From Planctomycetota bacterium (GTDB taxonomy: Bacteria > Planctomycetota > Phycisphaerae > Sedimentisphaerales > UBA12454): DNA of 6,262 bases. Positions within the stretch are counted from its first letter, which is position 1, and each line of letters begins with the position of its first letter. The notes beneath the pieces are model-generated. The model worked only from the letters and a program-made list of their open reading frames with translations. It had not been told where the DNA came from and did no database searches. The position numbers and the translations under genes are program-made. Shown piece by piece: positions 4,855 to 6,262 of the stretch. The stretch spans positions 1-6,262 of the forward strand of contig JAHJUV010000063.1 of the NCBI GenBank assembly GCA_018828825.1. The letters run 5' to 3'.

Positions 4855-4875
4855 ATTCGGACAGGAGGTCACACC

Positions 4876-5157
4876 ATGAATATCTCATCTGACATTAAGC
4901 CTATATCCTTTCTGAAATCCCACGCCGCAGACATCCTAAAGCAGATCAACGACACTCATCGTCCTGTCGTCATTACACAAAACGGCGAACCAAGAGCAGT
5001 TCTTCAAGATCCCGAAAGCTATGACAACATGCGTAAAGCTATTGGCCTACTGAAACTCATTTCCCAAGGCGAAGAAGACATCAAGCAAGGGAAAATAAAA
5101 AGCCAAGAGCAGGTTTTTAAAGGCATTGAAAACATTTTGGCAAAGCATGAGAAATGA
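4876..5157 (+). CDS. Phd/YefM-family type II antitoxin
   Basis: This 93-residue antitoxin has the family layout: ISFLKSHAADILKQI (10-24), then RPVVITQNGEPRAVLQDPESYDN (29-51) forming the DNA-binding and dimer fold, then a charged toxin-binding tail (65-93). GLLKLISQGEEDIKQGK (57-73) matches the corresponding part of the cassette 1 antitoxin. The ATG at 4876 is chosen because AGGAGG (4863-4868) lies seven bases upstream; starting at the ATG at 4843 would put the promoter palindrome inside the gene. The stop overlaps the toxin start as ATGA (5154-5157). Repression of its own operon through the TGGTACCA palindrome is likely but inferred. Confidence 0.92.
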   Translation: MNISSDIKPISFLKSHAADILKQINDTHRPVVITQNGEPRAVLQDPESYDNMRKAIGLLKLISQGEEDIKQGKIKSQEQVFKGIENILAKHEK

Positions 5158-5450
5158 ACACATTATACAATGTTCTTTGGGCCAGTGTAGCGGAAGATGA
5201 CCTCAAAAACATTATTCTATATATCGCCGAAGATAGCCCCACCAATGCGAGAACAATTTTCGGGAAGATAAAAGAAAAAGCAGCAAGCCTTACACAGTTT
5301 CCTGAAAGAGGCCGGACCGTACCCGAACTTCAAGATCAGGGCATATTTCTTTATCGTGAGCTAATCGTTACACCTTGGAGAATTATGTACAGAATTTCTG
5401 ACAAGAAAGTTTACATTTTGTCAGTGCTTGATTCCCGGCAAAATGTTTAA
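5154..5450 (+). CDS. RelE/ParE-superfamily toxin
   Basis: This 98-residue toxin pairs with the preceding antitoxin. It has two N-terminal helices (VAEDDLKNIILYIAED at 12-27, NARTIFGKIKEKAASL at 31-46), the FPERGRTVPEL loop (49-59) often seen in ParE/RelE proteins, and a C-terminal sheet, YRELIVTPWRIMYRISDKKVYILSVLDSRQ (67-96). The ELIVTPWRIMYRI segment with several Arg residues is typical of the plasmid-stabilisation ParE/RelE group. Whether it cleaves mRNA or inhibits gyrase cannot be told here. Translation is coupled to the antitoxin by ATGA. It is related in fold and length to the cassette 1 toxin but clearly diverged, so cross-neutralisation is not assumed. Confidence 0.92.
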   Translation: MNTLYNVLWASVAEDDLKNIILYIAEDSPTNARTIFGKIKEKAASLTQFPERGRTVPELQDQGIFLYRELIVTPWRIMYRISDKKVYILSVLDSRQNV

Positions 5451-5483
5451 GACATCCTTTTGAAAAGATTAATTAAATGACAA

Positions 5484-5577
5484 ACTGCTAACCAATCACT
5501 TCAGCGGACGGCGAGGACGGCTTGCGGCTTAAGCGGACAACTCATTGGCGCCGCCGCTGAGTTCCGTCGTCAGTTTG
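5484..5577 (+). other. attC: attC4 recombination site with altered R' core
   Basis: R'' is ACTGCTAAC (5484-5492). The left arm TCAGCGG-A-CGGCG (5501-5513) pairs with CGCCG-CCGCTGA (5549-5560), leaving A5508 unpaired, a textbook extrahelical base. The R' core should be GTTRRRY, but the position fixed by alignment with attC3 reads GTCAGTTTG (5569-5577), with C for the second T. A true GTT occurs only five bases later at 5573. CAAACTG (5481-5487) and CAGTTTG (5571-5577) are perfectly complementary, extending the foldable structure. Confidence 0.78.
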
Positions 5578-5599
5578 AAGACAAGAATGAAAATGAAAA

Positions 5600-5629
5600 T
5601 TGACATCCTCCAGGGTGGGTGTGTATGAT
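5600..5629 (+). promoter_or_regulatory. Strong hicAB promoter
   Basis: Perfect TTGACA (5600-5605) and TATGAT (5624-5629; 5 of 6) are 18 bases apart. Transcription would start near 5636, at or one base before the hicA ATG at 5637. The mRNA would therefore be leaderless or nearly so. Confidence 0.75.
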
Positions 5630-5634
5630 ACACA
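5620..5634. promoter_or_regulatory. Palindromic operator over the hicAB -10
   Basis: TGTGTATGATACACA is a perfect inverted repeat (7-bp arms, one central base) that contains the whole -10 hexamer. HicB antitoxins with a C-terminal DNA-binding domain repress their operon at such palindromes. HicB here has a ribbon-helix-helix tail that could bind it. Confidence 0.68.
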
Positions 5635-5636
5635 TC

Positions 5637-5825
5637 ATGAAGAGTGGGGAAATTATAAAAAGACTGAAACAGGACGGGTGGATTCTCCATCATACCAAAG
5701 GAGATCATCACCAATTTAAACACCCAGAAAAGCCTGGCAAGGTCACAGTTCCTCATCCCAAAAAGGACCTCCCGATCGGCACGCTCCGAAATATCTTCAA
5801 GCAAGCCGGTTGGGAATGGAGATGA
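5637..5825 (+). CDS. hicA: HicA-family mRNA interferase toxin
   Basis: HicA is a small double-stranded-RNA-binding-fold toxin that cleaves mRNA independently of the ribosome. The 62-residue product has the full family pattern: SGEIIKRLKQDGWILHHTKGDHHQFKHP (3-30), with catalytic His at H24 in GDHHQF (the usual GSHHQF with Asp for Ser), followed by KVTVPHPKKDLPIGTLRNIFKQAG (35-58). The ATG at 5637 (MKSGEIIK) is chosen because family members begin there. The in-frame ATG at 5625 and GTG at 5619 lie inside the -10 palindrome. There is no ribosome site before 5637, which fits a leaderless transcript. hicB starts four bases after the stop. Confidence 0.93.
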   Translation: MKSGEIIKRLKQDGWILHHTKGDHHQFKHPEKPGKVTVPHPKKDLPIGTLRNIFKQAGWEWR

Positions 5826-5829
5826 AAAC

Positions 5830-6231
5830 ATGAGATACCCAATTGTAATTCATAAAGACGAAACATCGGATTACGGAGTTACCTTTCCGGATCTTCCGGG
5901 CTGTTTCTCCGCTGGAGACACTATAGAGGAGGCAATAATCAATGCCCAGGAGGCAGCAGAATGCCATATCGAAGGAATTTTACTCGATTCCGAACCTATC
6001 CCTGTGGCGACAGACATTGAAAAACATAAAGAAAATTCAGGCTACAAGGATGGTGTGTGGGCCCTCGTTGATGTGAATTTAAGCAAACTATCACTTAAAT
6101 CAAAGCGAGTTAATGTCACCATCCCTGAGAGAATTCTTAAATCAATCGATTATTATGCAAAGAAACATGGAGAAACCCGCTCAGGCCTTTTGACGCAAGC
6201 AGTTACTGAATACATGGCATCACATCAATGA
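5830..6231 (+). CDS. hicB: HicB-family antitoxin with ribbon-helix-helix domain
   Basis: HicB neutralises HicA and represses the operon. The 133-residue protein has the HicB partial-RNase-H-like domain: YPIVIHKDETSDYGVTFPDLPGCFSAGDTIEEAIINAQEAAECHIEGILLD (3-53), including the hallmark FPDLPGCFSAGDT. A linker (54-90) leads to a C-terminal ribbon-helix-helix domain (RVNVTIPERILKSIDYYAKKHGETRSGLLTQAVTEYM, 93-129). That domain should bind the TGTGTATGATACACA palindrome. GGAG at 5818-5821, in the end of hicA, lies eight bases before the ATG and provides translation of hicB. This is the usual toxin-first order. The stop is 12 bases before the next attC core. Confidence 0.95.
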   Translation: MRYPIVIHKDETSDYGVTFPDLPGCFSAGDTIEEAIINAQEAAECHIEGILLDSEPIPVATDIEKHKENSGYKDGVWALVDVNLSKLSLKSKRVNVTIPERILKSIDYYAKKHGETRSGLLTQAVTEYMASHQ

Positions 6232-6242
6232 AATGAAAGAAT

Positions 6243-6262
6243 GGCGAACCAGGCGCTGCACA
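6243..6262 (+). other. attC: Left end of attC5 (cut by window end)
   Basis: GGCGAAC (6243-6249) followed by CAGGCGCTGCACA has the form of an attC R'' core plus L'' arm (AAC, short spacer, GGCGCTGCA). It is placed just after hicB, as expected. The right half is not in the window. Confidence 0.6.

Larger units (their letters stand above)
4797..5569 (+). mobile_element. Gene cassette 4: second Phd-RelE/ParE toxin-antitoxin
   Basis: The cassette starts TTAGCAGT after the attC3 crossover. GTTAGCAGT at the head is the exact 9-base complement of ACTGCTAAC at 5484-5492, the R'' of attC4. That identifies both ends as one cassette. It contains a promoter with a palindrome, an antitoxin gene, an ATGA-coupled toxin gene and an attC whose last core is mutated (see attC4). 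Confidence 0.87.
41..6262. mobile_element. Integron: integrase, attI and five cassette units (right end not reached)
   Basis: A leftward intI is followed by divergently oriented cassettes, all on the + strand and each ending at an attC-like site. attC3 and attC4 share the right-arm sequence GCCGCCGCTGA (4778-4788 and 5550-5560), so part of the array uses one attC family. The array continues past the window, because a new attC begins at 6243. There is no transposase, sul1/qacE segment or resistance gene. That favours a sedentary chromosomal integron over a mobile class 1-3 element, although the flanks that would settle this are not visible. Confidence 0.93.
5570..6262 (+). mobile_element. Gene cassette 5: hicAB toxin-antitoxin (right end beyond window)
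   Basis: The cassette follows attC4 and contains a promoter, hicA and hicB, then the left end of another attC at 6243. The rule seen in cassettes 1, 2 and 4 fails here: the head (GTCAGTTT) is not complementary to the R'' GGCGAAC near the tail. The left border may be mutated, or the cassette may be a fusion of two. The exact start is uncertain by a few bases. Confidence 0.7.

Noticed and set aside
4843..4875. Upstream ATG start for the cassette 4 antitoxin
   Set aside because: It would place the -10 palindrome and the AGGAGG ribosome site inside the gene, and the extra residues do not look like a Phd N-terminus.
1..6262. CRISPR array, tRNA, rRNA or insertion sequence
   Set aside because: No regularly spaced direct repeats, no cloverleaf or rRNA-like sequence, and no transposase or terminal inverted repeats were seen. 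The repeated elements are attC sites and operators.

Overview
This window is the intI end of an integron. A leftward site-specific integrase gene (41-1273) is followed by an attI region and then by rightward gene cassettes separated by attC recombination sites. The integrase carries the W-rich insert unique to integron integrases. It also has an extra N-terminal region, giving about 410 residues. The lack of resistance genes, the toxin-antitoxin cassettes and the flavin/Fe-S protein point to a sedentary chromosomal integron in an environmental, probably anaerobic, bacterium. A deltaproteobacterial (Desulfobacterota/Geobacter-like) host fits best, but that is inference. The sequence alone does not fix the taxon.

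Layout. 41-1273 (-): intI, with a promoter region at 1318-1357 that contains two inverted repeats. 1358-1467: attI region with further inverted repeats and a weak candidate cassette promoter. Cassette 1 (about 1468-2233): Phd-type antitoxin plus RelE/ParE toxin with their own promoter, ending in attC1. Cassette 2 (2234 to about 3166): two ATGA-coupled genes of unknown role, the second resembling a PD-(D/E)XK nuclease; its attC has a normal left end and an irregular right end. Segment 3 (about 3167-4796): a Crp/Fnr-family regulator and an iron-sulfur flavoprotein/FMN reductase, with a terminator and attC3. Cassette 4 (4797 to about 5569): a second Phd-RelE/ParE pair with its own promoter, ending in attC4. 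Cassette 5 (about 5570 to beyond the window): hicA-hicB under a strong promoter, with the left end of a fifth attC at 6243-6262.

Cassette borders were set by the rule that the seven or so bases opening a cassette are complementary to the left core (R'') of its own attC. This holds for cassette 1 (GTTAGCGC with GCGCTAAC), cassette 2 (GTTAGGCT with AGCCTAAC) and cassette 4 (GTTAGCAGT with ACTGCTAAC). It fails or is degraded for segment 3 and cassette 5, which suggests mutation or hybrid cassettes there.

How the parts work together. The toxin-antitoxin cassettes each carry a promoter, and two have palindromes overlapping the -10, as expected for autoregulated addiction modules. Such modules are thought to stabilise silent cassette arrays against deletion. 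Cassette 2 has no visible promoter and probably depends on readthrough. Segment 3 looks like a small redox or stress unit. A 16-bp inverted repeat lies exactly where a class II Crp/Fnr activator site should be (centre -41.5) relative to a -10 in front of the flavoprotein gene, so the neighbouring regulator may control it.
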